Origin: Oribacterium sp. UBA5894
Lineage (GTDB): Bacteria; Bacillota; Clostridia; Lachnospirales; Lachnospiraceae
Assembly: GCA_002431355.1 (NCBI GenBank)
Contig: DJEQ01000056.1
Span: 1-10,226, forward strand
DNA: 10,226 nucleotides
Direction: 5' to 3'
Positions 1-5,887 of this stretch are shown here, piece after piece. The stretch's first letter is position 1. The number at the start of each line of letters is the position of its first letter. The position numbers and the translations under genes are program-made. Below the pieces are notes generated by a model. It had not been told where the DNA came from and searched no databases. It saw only the letters and a program-made list of their open reading frames with translations.

Positions 1-21
1 ACTTGTTCTGTGCCCGAAGGG

Positions 22-52
22 CTGAAGTCGGGCATCCTTAGCCCGACTTTAG
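22..52 (+). other. Hairpin upstream of leuD
   Basis: A perfect 9-bp inverted repeat (AAGTCGGGC at 25-33, GCCCGACTT at 41-49) with a 7-nt loop extends to 12 pairs (22-33 with 41-52) if one G-U is allowed. It lies 37 bases before the leuD start. No T-run follows it, so it is not a classical intrinsic terminator. GCCCG at 12-16 could instead pair with CGGGC at 29-33, giving a mutually exclusive fold. It may be a processing, stabilising or attenuating element between leuC and leuD; the role is inference. Confidence 0.45.
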
Positions 53-88
53 GGCCGTTTGCATCACAAAAACCAGAAAGGAATCTAT

Positions 89-586
89 ATGAACGCAGAA
101 GGTAAGGTATTAAAATACGGCGACAATGTCGACACCGACGTGATCATCCCGGCACGTTATCTCGCCATTCAGGATAAGCAGGAGCTCGCAAGCCACGCAA
201 TGGAGGACATTGACGCAGATTTCTTAAAGAAGCTGACACCTGGCGGCATCGTCGTCGCGGGTAAAAATTTCGGCTGTGGCTCCTCCCGTGAGCATGCACC
301 GCAGGTGCTGCAGACGAGCGGCGTCGGCTGCGTGATTGCCGAGAGCTTCGCGCGCATCTTCTATCGGAACGCCTTAAACATTGGCCTCCCGATCATTGAG
401 TGCCCAGAAGCTGCGCAGGCCATCGCGGAGGGCGATGAGGTGAAGGTGGATTTTGACTCCGGCGTCATCACCGATGAGACGACGGGGAAGAGCTTCCAGG
501 GACAGCCGTTCCCGGAGTTCCTGCAGAAAATGATCGCCGCTGGTGGACTGATGGCATACGTCAATCAGAACGGTGGGAAAATTTAA
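89..586 (+). CDS. leuD: 3-isopropylmalate dehydratase small subunit
   Basis: LeuD pairs with LeuC, which carries the 4Fe-4S cluster, to isomerise 2-isopropylmalate to 3-isopropylmalate in cytoplasmic leucine synthesis. The product is 165 residues, normal for the short bacterial/archaeal-type LeuD. Visible motifs are GDNVDTDVIIPARYL at 11-25, the swivel-domain signature GCGSSREHA at 62-70 with the substrate-recognition Ser-Arg-Glu, and SFARIFYRNALNIGLP at 86-101. The ATG at 89 is chosen over the in-frame TTG at 59 because AGAAAGGA (75-82) sits 6 bases before it and the protein then begins at the family position. LeuC is expected just off the left edge. A homoaconitase small subunit is the main alternative, since the two families are close; leucine synthesis is far commoner in Clostridia. 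Confidence 0.96.
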   Translation: MNAEGKVLKYGDNVDTDVIIPARYLAIQDKQELASHAMEDIDADFLKKLTPGGIVVAGKNFGCGSSREHAPQVLQTSGVGCVIAESFARIFYRNALNIGLPIIECPEAAQAIAEGDEVKVDFDSGVITDETTGKSFQGQPFPEFLQKMIAAGGLMAYVNQNGGKI

Positions 587-610
587 AACAGAAAAAAGCG
601 AAGAATAAAC

Positions 611-645
611 GAGAGGACGCTGCAGGGATGTAGCGGCCTCTTTTT
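611..645 (+). terminator. Intrinsic terminator of leuD
   Basis: A stem pairs 612-621 with 632-641 (one A-G mismatch, 617/636), closed by a G-U at 622/631, and is followed directly by a T-run (641-645). It begins 25 bases after the leuD stop. On the minus strand the same hairpin is about 55 bases beyond the stop of the convergent gene, followed by only a weakly T-rich stretch, so it could also slow transcripts from that side. Confidence 0.75.
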
Positions 646-699
646 GCAGTACGATTTATCATCGGATCCATCCTCGAAATATGAAATACAAAGCAGAGC

Positions 700-1995
700 T
701 TAGAGTATTTCCAGAAAGGACCTTCCGTAAGCAGAGGCTTTCGCTGCATCCTCCCAGAGCGCATCATGGTACGGCACATAGAGCAGCTTCCCGCGGTAGT
801 CTTCCTGGAGCGCCGGTGTAAATACCTCCCTGTATTCTGGGAGAAAACAGCCCGAGACCCGCTGATAGCAGTTTTTTGCACACGCCTTTTTTCGCGCATT
901 TCGATCCACAAATTCCGCGAGCGACTTGTGGACGACCTGATCCTCCGCCGGAAGATAGTAGTAGTTCTCAACATCCGGAAAGAAGAGCTTTCGTTCCCCC
1001 TCGAAGAGCTGGACATAGAGCTCCATATGACAGCCCTCTGCATGAAGTGCCCAGAAATCGCCCTGTGCATCAAAGGGCTTCGGAATCGCTATGGGCGCCG
1101 GGGTCGGACAATGTGAACGACAGGACATTGTCACTTCGCGCGTGTGCGGCGCTTCGGCAGCCGCCATGGATCGGCAGGAAAGCCGTGGAGGAAGGGCGAG
1201 GAAGGAGAGTCGGAGCACGGGGGCCGTGCCCGCCGACGTCGTGTCCTCCGGGAGAAGCGCATGTGACGCAAGCTCCAATTCGCTGTGAAGCAGCGTCTCA
1301 TAACGGAGGAGCGGCAGCACGTTCGGAAGATTTTCAATGTCCTCCGCATTATGAAGGAGGAGCATATGGAGAAGCGCCGGATCCTTCGTTTTCTGCCATT
1401 CAAAGTAGACCTCGATGAGCTCGCCACCAGAGAAACGATCCTCACGATCGATGCCGAGAAAACGCTCGCAGGTTTTCAACTTCAGATTTTCAAGACCCAG
1501 AAGACGCTTTAATGGCCGGAATTTCTTAAAAAGATCGACACTTTCTACGTCATCGAAGGAATACGGAAGGTCATACTGTTCGACCATATGCCGAAGGAAG
1601 GGGAGGTCGAAGCCGTCTCCATTATAGGAAAGAAGCACCTTCTTTGTAGAAAGAAGAGAGAAGAAGGCCTGGAGAACGCCTGGCTCATCCGCCACATCCT
1701 CACAGAAAAGCTGGAGAAGCTCCCAGTGACCTTCATCGGCTGCGGTCTCGCTGGAAGTGTCGATGCATTTCCGGCCTTCGGTACTGGATGAGAGAGGCTC
1801 CAAAGATGGAACCGCGAGGCTCTTCGGAGAGCCTGTGCCTAGGACGTAGTGCAGCATGCCAATCAGGTAGAGACCGGCGCTTCGGGCGGAGAGTCCCGTC
1901 GTTTCAATGTCAAAAAAGAGAATGTCTTCCGGAGCCCCGAAATCATAGATATCCGGAGGAAGAGGCAGTGTCAGTGCTTTCGCGATACGAATCAT
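700..1995 (-). CDS. YprB-like RNase H-fold 3'-5' exonuclease with C-terminal extension
   Basis: The 431-residue protein has a DEDD-type exonuclease (RNase_H_2/YprB) fold in its first half. Exo I is DIETTGL at 29-35 (D29, E31), Exo II is NGDGFDLPF at 125-133 (D130) and Exo III is HNAEDIENL at 215-223 (D219). The family usually has Tyr-Asn-x-x-Asp at the last site; here His takes the Tyr place. Residues 240-305 look like a variable linker. Residues 311-431 form a separate domain with several aromatics, the run HKSLAEFVDRNARKKACAKN at about 356-375, and cysteines C372, C376 and C383. I recall similar tails on Lachnospiraceae homologues but cannot name a domain. The start (ATG, 1995-1993) has AGAAAGG (2007-2001) 5 bases upstream. 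It is transcribed away from ruvA and converges on leuD. The substrate (RNA or DNA) cannot be read from sequence; a nucleic-acid repair or processing role is inference. Confidence 0.88.
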   Translation of the reverse strand: MIRIAKALTLPLPPDIYDFGAPEDILFFDIETTGLSARSAGLYLIGMLHYVLGTGSPKSLAVPSLEPLSSSTEGRKCIDTSSETAADEGHWELLQLFCEDVADEPGVLQAFFSLLSTKKVLLSYNGDGFDLPFLRHMVEQYDLPYSFDDVESVDLFKKFRPLKRLLGLENLKLKTCERFLGIDREDRFSGGELIEVYFEWQKTKDPALLHMLLLHNAEDIENLPNVLPLLRYETLLHSELELASHALLPEDTTSAGTAPVLRLSFLALPPRLSCRSMAAAEAPHTREVTMSCRSHCPTPAPIAIPKPFDAQGDFWALHAEGCHMELYVQLFEGERKLFFPDVENYYYLPAEDQVVHKSLAEFVDRNARKKACAKNCYQRVSGCFLPEYREVFTPALQEDYRGKLLYVPYHDALWEDAAKASAYGRSFLEIL

Positions 1996-2040
1996 ATGGA
2001 CCTTTCTTGTGGTACTTGATAAACTTAGAAACGATTTTAT

Positions 2041-2070
2041 GCTATAAGTGTAGCGACAGAAAAGTGTAAA
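2041..2070 (-). promoter_or_regulatory. Probable promoter of the YprB-like gene
   Basis: On the minus strand TTTACA (2070-2065, 5 of 6 matches to the -35 consensus) is followed after 18 bases by TATAGC (2046-2041, 4 of 6). This places transcription start near 2034, about 40 bases before the start codon. The assignment rests on pattern only. Confidence 0.4.
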
Positions 2071-2085
2071 ATCAATGCAATCGAA

Positions 2086-2112
2086 TTGACGAACAAATGT
2101 TTTTAGTATAAC
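2086..2112 (+). promoter_or_regulatory. Probable ruvAB promoter
   Basis: TTGACG (2086-2091, 5 of 6) is followed by TATAAC (2107-2112, 5 of 6) at a short 15-base spacing; TAACAT at 2109-2114 would give 17 bases with a poorer match. Transcription would start about 2119, leaving a leader of roughly 95 bases before ruvA. A LexA box occupies the spacer, which is what an SOS-repressed promoter would show. Confidence 0.55.
2090..2103 (+). promoter_or_regulatory. LexA (DinR) operator, SOS box
   Basis: CGAACAAATGTTTT matches the Gram-positive LexA/DinR consensus CGAACRNRYGTTYC at 13 of 14 positions, the last base being the exception. It lies between the -35 and -10 of the ruvA promoter, overlapping the end of the -35, so bound LexA should block RNA polymerase. 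Known biology supports this: ruvAB is in the LexA regulon of B. subtilis and other bacteria. The YprB-like promoter is about 20 bases away on the other strand and might be affected too. Confidence 0.72.
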
Positions 2113-2215
2113 ATAGAGATACTTTAAAAAGAGATGATGCCAGGTGCAGACATCGTCCGCACAGATACGACGAGGATGACAGCGCTTGCCGGTCTGTGCC
2201 TTGCAGGAGAACAGT

Positions 2216-2848
2216 ATGATTCATTTTATCCATGGAACACTCAGTGAAGTTGAAGAGGGTCTCATCGTCGTGGAGGCCGCTGGCGTAGGATATGGCATTC
2301 GTGTACCAGCGACGGTGATTGGCGCGCTGCCACCGATTGGTGAGGATCTGAAAATCTATACCTATTTTTCGCTGACGCAGAATGGCGTGGAGCTGTATGG
2401 CTTTTTGACACGGCAGGATCGGGAGATGTTCACGATGCTTCTTACCGTCAGCGGCATCGGGCCGAAGGGGGCACTTGGGATTCTGGGCGCGCTGACGCCG
2501 GACGACCTCCGTATGGCCATTGTGACAGGGGACAGTAAGGCCATTTCGCGTGCACCAGGTGTCGGAGCGAAGACGGCACAGCGTGTGGTGCTAGAGCTCA
2601 AGGATAAGCTGGATGCGACCGAGGTCTTCAGTACGGCGCTGGATCATGGACAGAGCAGCGCGGCAGCCGGAGACGCTGGCGCACTTGCGGGTGTGTATGG
2701 CGCACAGAAGGAAGCAGTGGAAGCGCTTGTGGCGCTCGGCTATTCGAATGTGGAGGCAAGCCGTGCCGTGAAGAAGGTTGAGCTTCGGGAGGATATGACC
2801 GTCGATCAGATTCTGAAGGCAAGCCTGAAAAATCTGAATTTCTTATAA
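2216..2848 (+). CDS. ruvA: Holliday junction branch migration protein RuvA
   Basis: RuvA tetramers bind the four-way junction and load RuvB rings for branch migration in recombination repair. The 210-residue product has the OB-fold domain I (1-63, starting MIHFIHGTL and ending LYGF), two helix-hairpin-helix motifs (SGIGPKGAL about 79-87 and APGVGAKTAQRVV about 113-125) and the RuvB-binding domain III (about 160-207) after a Gly/Ala-rich linker. The ATG at 2216 is preferred to the in-frame TTG at 2186 because AGGAGA (2205-2210) precedes it by 5 bases and the N-terminus then aligns with the family. An ungapped alignment with E. coli RuvA puts Gln55-Asn56 at the acidic-pin positions Glu55-Asp56. 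ruvC is not adjacent; ruvB follows after 101 bases. Expression is probably LexA-controlled. Confidence 0.98.
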   Translation: MIHFIHGTLSEVEEGLIVVEAAGVGYGIRVPATVIGALPPIGEDLKIYTYFSLTQNGVELYGFLTRQDREMFTMLLTVSGIGPKGALGILGALTPDDLRMAIVTGDSKAISRAPGVGAKTAQRVVLELKDKLDATEVFSTALDHGQSSAAAGDAGALAGVYGAQKEAVEALVALGYSNVEASRAVKKVELREDMTVDQILKASLKNLNFL

Positions 2849-2872
2849 TGCGTGCTTCTGCAGGCACATACG

Positions 2873-2892
2873 GTGAAGGCATACTTCTTCAC
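2873..2892 (+). other. Small hairpin between ruvA and ruvB
   Basis: GTGAAG (2873-2878) and CTTCAC (2887-2892) form a 6-bp stem with an 8-base loop. The stem is flanked by a direct repeat GCACATAC at 2864-2871 and 2893-2900, and TACGGT/ACCGTA bracket it as an outer inverted repeat. No T-run follows, so termination is unlikely. It may be spacing or processing structure in the ruvAB message. Confidence 0.25.
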
Positions 2893-2949
2893 GCACATAC
2901 CGTAGGACAGGTACACATCATTTTTGCATGGAATGCATGAGGTAGGAAC

Positions 2950-3960
2950 GTGGAACGTAGAGTAATCAATACAGATGAAACCGTCGAGGACCGTCAGCTC
3001 GAGCCGAAGATCCGGCCACAGACGCTCGACGATTACATTGGCCAGAGCAAATTGAAGGAAATGCTGAAGGTCTACATTCAGGCTGCGAAGCAGCGCGGCG
3101 AGTCCCTGGATCACTGCCTTTTTTACGGCCCGCCAGGACTTGGAAAGACGACGATCAGTAACATCATTGCGAACGAGCTGGGCGTGAATATCAAGGTGAC
3201 CTCGGGTCCGGCCATCGAAAAGCCGGGAGAGATCGCCGCGATTCTCAATGGCCTTTCCGAGGGCGATGTGCTGTTTGTGGATGAGATTCATCGCTTAAAT
3301 CGTCAGGTGGAGGAGGTGCTGTACCCGGCGATGGAGGATTTCGCGATTGATATCATGCTGGGAAAGGATTCCAGCGCACGCTCGATTCGACTGGATCTTC
3401 CGCACTTTACGCTGATTGGCGCGACGACCCGGGCGGGCCTCCTGTCTGCGCCGCTGCGGGACCGATTCGGCATCATCACGAAGCTCGAGTTCTATACGAC
3501 GGAGGAGCTGAAGCAGATCGTGCTTCGATCGGCGAAGGTACTGAATGTGACGATCGATGACGAAGGGGCCGAACGCATTGCCCTTCGTTCCCGCGGGACG
3601 CCACGACTCGCAAACCGCCTGTTAAAGCGCGTACGGGATTTCGCGGATGTGCGCTTCGATGGGCGGATTACCGAGGAGGTCGCGGATATGGCGCTCGACA
3701 TTCTGGACGTGGATAAGCTTGGACTCGATCAGAATGACCGGAACTATCTTATGACCATCATTGACAAGTTTTCGGGTGGCCCCGTGGGCGTGGAGACGCT
3801 GGCCGCTGCACTCGGAGAGGACAGCGGAACACTGGAGGATGTCTATGAGCCCTATCTTCTCATGAATGGCCTCATTAATCGTACGCCGCGCGGTCGCGTG
3901 GCGACGCCGCATGCCTACCAGCATTTTGGCCTGCCATATCAGGCGACGATGGACATCTAG
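2950..3960 (+). CDS. ruvB: Holliday junction DNA helicase motor RuvB
   Basis: RuvB is the AAA+ hexameric ATPase that pumps DNA arms through RuvA-bound junctions. The 336-residue protein has normal length and intact motifs: Walker A GPPGLGKT 60-67, Walker B VLFVDEIH 107-114, sensor 1 LIGATTR 155-161, arginine finger R172 in PLRDRFG, sensor 2 around R215 in RGTPR, and a C-terminal winged helix (about 260-336, with GGPVGVETLA and PRGR). The start is GTG at 2950: an in-frame TGA sits at 2938-2940 and no in-frame ATG lies between, while GAGG at 2939-2942 gives a 7-base spacing. It follows ruvA as expected. Its last bases also contain the -35 of a promoter for the next gene. Confidence 0.99.
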   Translation: MERRVINTDETVEDRQLEPKIRPQTLDDYIGQSKLKEMLKVYIQAAKQRGESLDHCLFYGPPGLGKTTISNIIANELGVNIKVTSGPAIEKPGEIAAILNGLSEGDVLFVDEIHRLNRQVEEVLYPAMEDFAIDIMLGKDSSARSIRLDLPHFTLIGATTRAGLLSAPLRDRFGIITKLEFYTTEELKQIVLRSAKVLNVTIDDEGAERIALRSRGTPRLANRLLKRVRDFADVRFDGRITEEVADMALDILDVDKLGLDQNDRNYLMTIIDKFSGGPVGVETLAAALGEDSGTLEDVYEPYLLMNGLINRTPRGRVATPHAYQHFGLPYQATMDI

Positions 3961-3979
3961 GAAGCTGCTATGATATAAT
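3950..3979 (+). promoter_or_regulatory. Extended -10 promoter before zapA
   Basis: TGGACA (3950-3955, 5 of 6) overlaps the end of ruvB. After 18 bases comes a perfect TATAAT (3974-3979), preceded by the extended -10 element TG at 3971-3972 with one base between. Transcription should begin near 3986, about 80 bases before the zapA start. It would separate the division/wall genes from the SOS-type control of ruvAB. Confidence 0.62.
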
Positions 3980-3993
3980 CAGAGGTCGAAAAC

Positions 3994-4050
3994 ATGAACA
4001 TCCGCGTCGTACAGGCAGTGCATCTGCCGGTGGGGGCGCCAGAGAAATAA
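3994..4050 (+). CDS. Possible 18-residue leader ORF before zapA
   Basis: ATG at 3994 opens a short frame, MNIRVVQAVHLPVGAPEK, with AGAGG (3981-3985) 8 bases upstream. Its TAA stop (4048-4050) overlaps the AAAGGGG ribosome binding site of zapA (4049-4055), an arrangement that could couple translation. The predicted zapA transcription start near 3986 would exclude this binding site, so it could be well translated only on read-through ruvB messages. A short open frame like this can occur by chance. Confidence 0.22.
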   Translation: MNIRVVQAVHLPVGAPEK

Positions 4051-4065
4051 AGGGGTACCAGAAGA

Positions 4066-4491
4066 ATGGCAGGCAAAAATTCCGTAGAGGTCGTAATCAA
4101 TGGCAAGATCTATCAGCTGGCAGGAAGTGAATCCGAGAGCTATATGCATGAGGTCGCAGGCTATTTAAATCAGAAAATTCTCGATTTTCAGAAGGAAACC
4201 ATCGGCTATAACAAGCTTGATGATGGCATTAAGGCCCTTCTTCTCGAGGTGAATATCTGTGACGACCTGTTTAAGGAGCGCCAGAGATGCCGTGCGATTC
4301 AGCAGGCAAAGGATGACGCAGAGCGGGAGAGCTATGGCGCGAAGCATGACCTTGTGAACATGCAGATGAAGCTCGAGACGACTCTTCGAGAGCTGGAGAA
4401 TACCCAGAAGAAGCTGGCAGAGCTGGAAGCGAAGCAGGCGGCCCGAGAGGCACGGGACCGTGCACTGGCCTCGGCAAAAAATGAAGCGTAA
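4066..4491 (+). CDS. zapA: Cell division protein ZapA
   Basis: ZapA binds FtsZ and bundles protofilaments at the Z-ring in the cytoplasm. Residues 5-95 fit the family: VEVVINGKIYQLAGSESESY at 7-26, then a helix with VAGYLNQKI, and KALLLEVNICDDLFKE (56-71), which corresponds to the family's ALNIADELFK segment. Residues 75-140 are a charged coiled coil (for example ETTLRELENTQKKLAELEAK, 104-123), longer than in B. subtilis ZapA but usual for Clostridia. ATG 4066 has AAAGGGG (4049-4055) about 10 bases upstream. It lies 105 bases after ruvB, with its own likely promoter, and 73 bases before the U32 gene. Because the family is short and divergent, assignment relies on the core helix and on the division-gene context. 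Confidence 0.88.
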   Translation: MAGKNSVEVVINGKIYQLAGSESESYMHEVAGYLNQKILDFQKETIGYNKLDDGIKALLLEVNICDDLFKERQRCRAIQQAKDDAERESYGAKHDLVNMQMKLETTLRELENTQKKLAELEAKQAAREARDRALASAKNEA

Positions 4492-4500
4492 GAAGTCCGC

Positions 4501-4521
4501 GGAGCGGCAGCAGGCCGCTCT
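4501..4521 (+). other. Hairpin between zapA and the U32 gene
   Basis: GAGCGGC (4502-4508) pairs with GCCGCTC (4514-4520) around a 5-base loop, with a possible extra G-U at 4501/4521. TCTGAAATG follows instead of a T-run, so it should not terminate; a pause or a processing site is possible. A weaker 5-bp repeat, TGTCG/CGACA, lies at 4537-4551. Confidence 0.35.
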
Positions 4522-4564
4522 CTGAAATGTAGAAGCTGTCGATATGCGACACGAATAGGATAGG

Positions 4565-5887
4565 ATGAAAATACAACGAGATAAACGCGTAGAGCTGCTG
4601 GCGCCGGCCGGTTCGTTCCAGTCCGTGAAGGCGGCCGTGCATGCGGGTGCCGATGCGGTTTATATGGGCGGACGCAGGTTCGGCGCCCGTGCATATGCCG
4701 ATTCTGCAACTGCCGAGGAGGAAGATATGGTGATGGAGGCCATCCGTTACTGTCATCTCTTCTCGGTAAAACTGTATATGACGGTCAATATCCTTTTTAA
4801 GGAAGCAGAGCTGAAGGAACTTGTATCCTACATTCGGCCCTATTATGAAGCCGGTGTGGATGGGCTCATCATGCAGGACCTCGGTGCCGTACGCATGATT
4901 CGGACACATTTTCCAGATCTCGAGGTCCATGCCAGTACGCAGGAAACCATTACGAGCGTCGCGGGCGCACGGATGGCGAAGCACTTCGGCATGACGCGCG
5001 CCGTGCTGTCACGGGAGCTGAGCCTTCCGGAAATTCGGAAAATCCATGAGGAAAGCGGGATGGAGCTCGAGGTGTTCTGCCATGGCGCCATGTGCTACAG
5101 CTATTCAGGCGCCTGCTTCATGTCCTCACTTCTCGGTGGACGTTCCGGCAATCGTGGGCGCTGTGCGGGAACCTGTCGCCTCTGCTATGAGGTGGCTGGA
5201 CAGAAGGGCTACTACTTAAGCATGAAGGATATGCAGACCATTGAGCTGCTGCCAGAGCTGATCGAAGCGGGCGCCTATAGCTTTAAAATTGAAGGCCGCA
5301 TGAAGTCGCCGATTTATACGGCTGGTGTGGTCAGCGTGTATCGAAAGTACCTGGACCGCGCGTTGCGCTTCCTGGATGCCGGAAAGGAAGGCCGCTACCA
5401 GGTGGAGAAGGAGGATCTGCAGACGCTGCAGGAAATCTTTGATCGAGGCGGTACGACCAGCTACCTGCGAAAGCATAACGGGGCGGATATGATGGCCCTT
5501 TCAGAGAAAAAATTCCGTGCCGTGGACCCGCACGTGACGGAGTATATTCAGAAAACCTACATTGACAAGGCACGTACGCTTTCAGTGGATGCGAGCGTGG
5601 AGATGACGGTGGGCGCGCCGGTCGTTCTGACCCTGTACGATGACGCAGGCCGCAGGGTGACGGCAGTATCAGAGGACCCTGTGCTTTCAGCAGAAAAACG
5701 ACCTATGACTGCAGAAGAAATCGAAGCACGGCTTCGAAAAACGGGCGGCACGGCATTTACACTTCGAGACGTGCAGCTGTCGGTACAGAAGGACGCCTTT
5801 TATCCAGTTGGAAAGCTGAATGAGCTTCGGCGGCAGGCCCTTTCAATGTATGAAGAGGAGATTTTACGTGGCGCGGAAAGAAGATAG
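4565..5887 (+). CDS. U32 family protein, N-terminal catalytic and DUF3656-like part
   Basis: U32 proteins, long labelled peptidases or collagenases, include E. coli RlhA (23S rRNA C2501 hydroxylation) and TrhP (tRNA U34 hydroxylation). In this 440-residue product the U32 barrel runs from ELLAPAGS (10-17) to about 300. It has the prephenate-dependent family's cysteine cluster: HGAMC (C177), SGAC (C184), GRCAGTC (C200, C204), expected to hold an Fe-S cluster; C172 and C207 are additional. KIEGRMKSP at 241-249 is a family hallmark. Residues about 335-427, ending YPVGKLNELRRQAL, match the DUF3656-like domain seen in RlhA-type members, so RlhA is a better analogue than TrhP. ATG 4565 has AGGA 4 bases upstream. 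The long clostridial homologues I know continue past this point; here the remainder is in the next gene, which overlaps by 20 bases. Confidence 0.94.
   Translation: MKIQRDKRVELLAPAGSFQSVKAAVHAGADAVYMGGRRFGARAYADSATAEEEDMVMEAIRYCHLFSVKLYMTVNILFKEAELKELVSYIRPYYEAGVDGLIMQDLGAVRMIRTHFPDLEVHASTQETITSVAGARMAKHFGMTRAVLSRELSLPEIRKIHEESGMELEVFCHGAMCYSYSGACFMSSLLGGRSGNRGRCAGTCRLCYEVAGQKGYYLSMKDMQTIELLPELIEAGAYSFKIEGRMKSPIYTAGVVSVYRKYLDRALRFLDAGKEGRYQVEKEDLQTLQEIFDRGGTTSYLRKHNGADMMALSEKKFRAVDPHVTEYIQKTYIDKARTLSVDASVEMTVGAPVVLTLYDDAGRRVTAVSEDPVLSAEKRPMTAEEIEARLRKTGGTAFTLRDVQLSVQKDAFYPVGKLNELRRQALSMYEEEILRGAERR

Noticed and set aside
1..25. C-terminal end of leuC
   Set aside because: One frame stops at 23-25, but only seven codons are visible and they show no LeuC signature, so I do not annotate it.
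876..1418. A 180-codon plus-strand open frame across the YprB-like gene
   Set aside because: It is antisense to a gene with clear exonuclease motifs, has no ribosome binding site, and its composition is a typical shadow.
2134..2247. A 37-codon plus-strand frame in the ruvA leader overlapping the ruvA start
   Set aside because: Its Shine-Dalgarno spacing is poor (AAGAG abuts the ATG) and nothing in the peptide is recognisable; chance is the simplest explanation.
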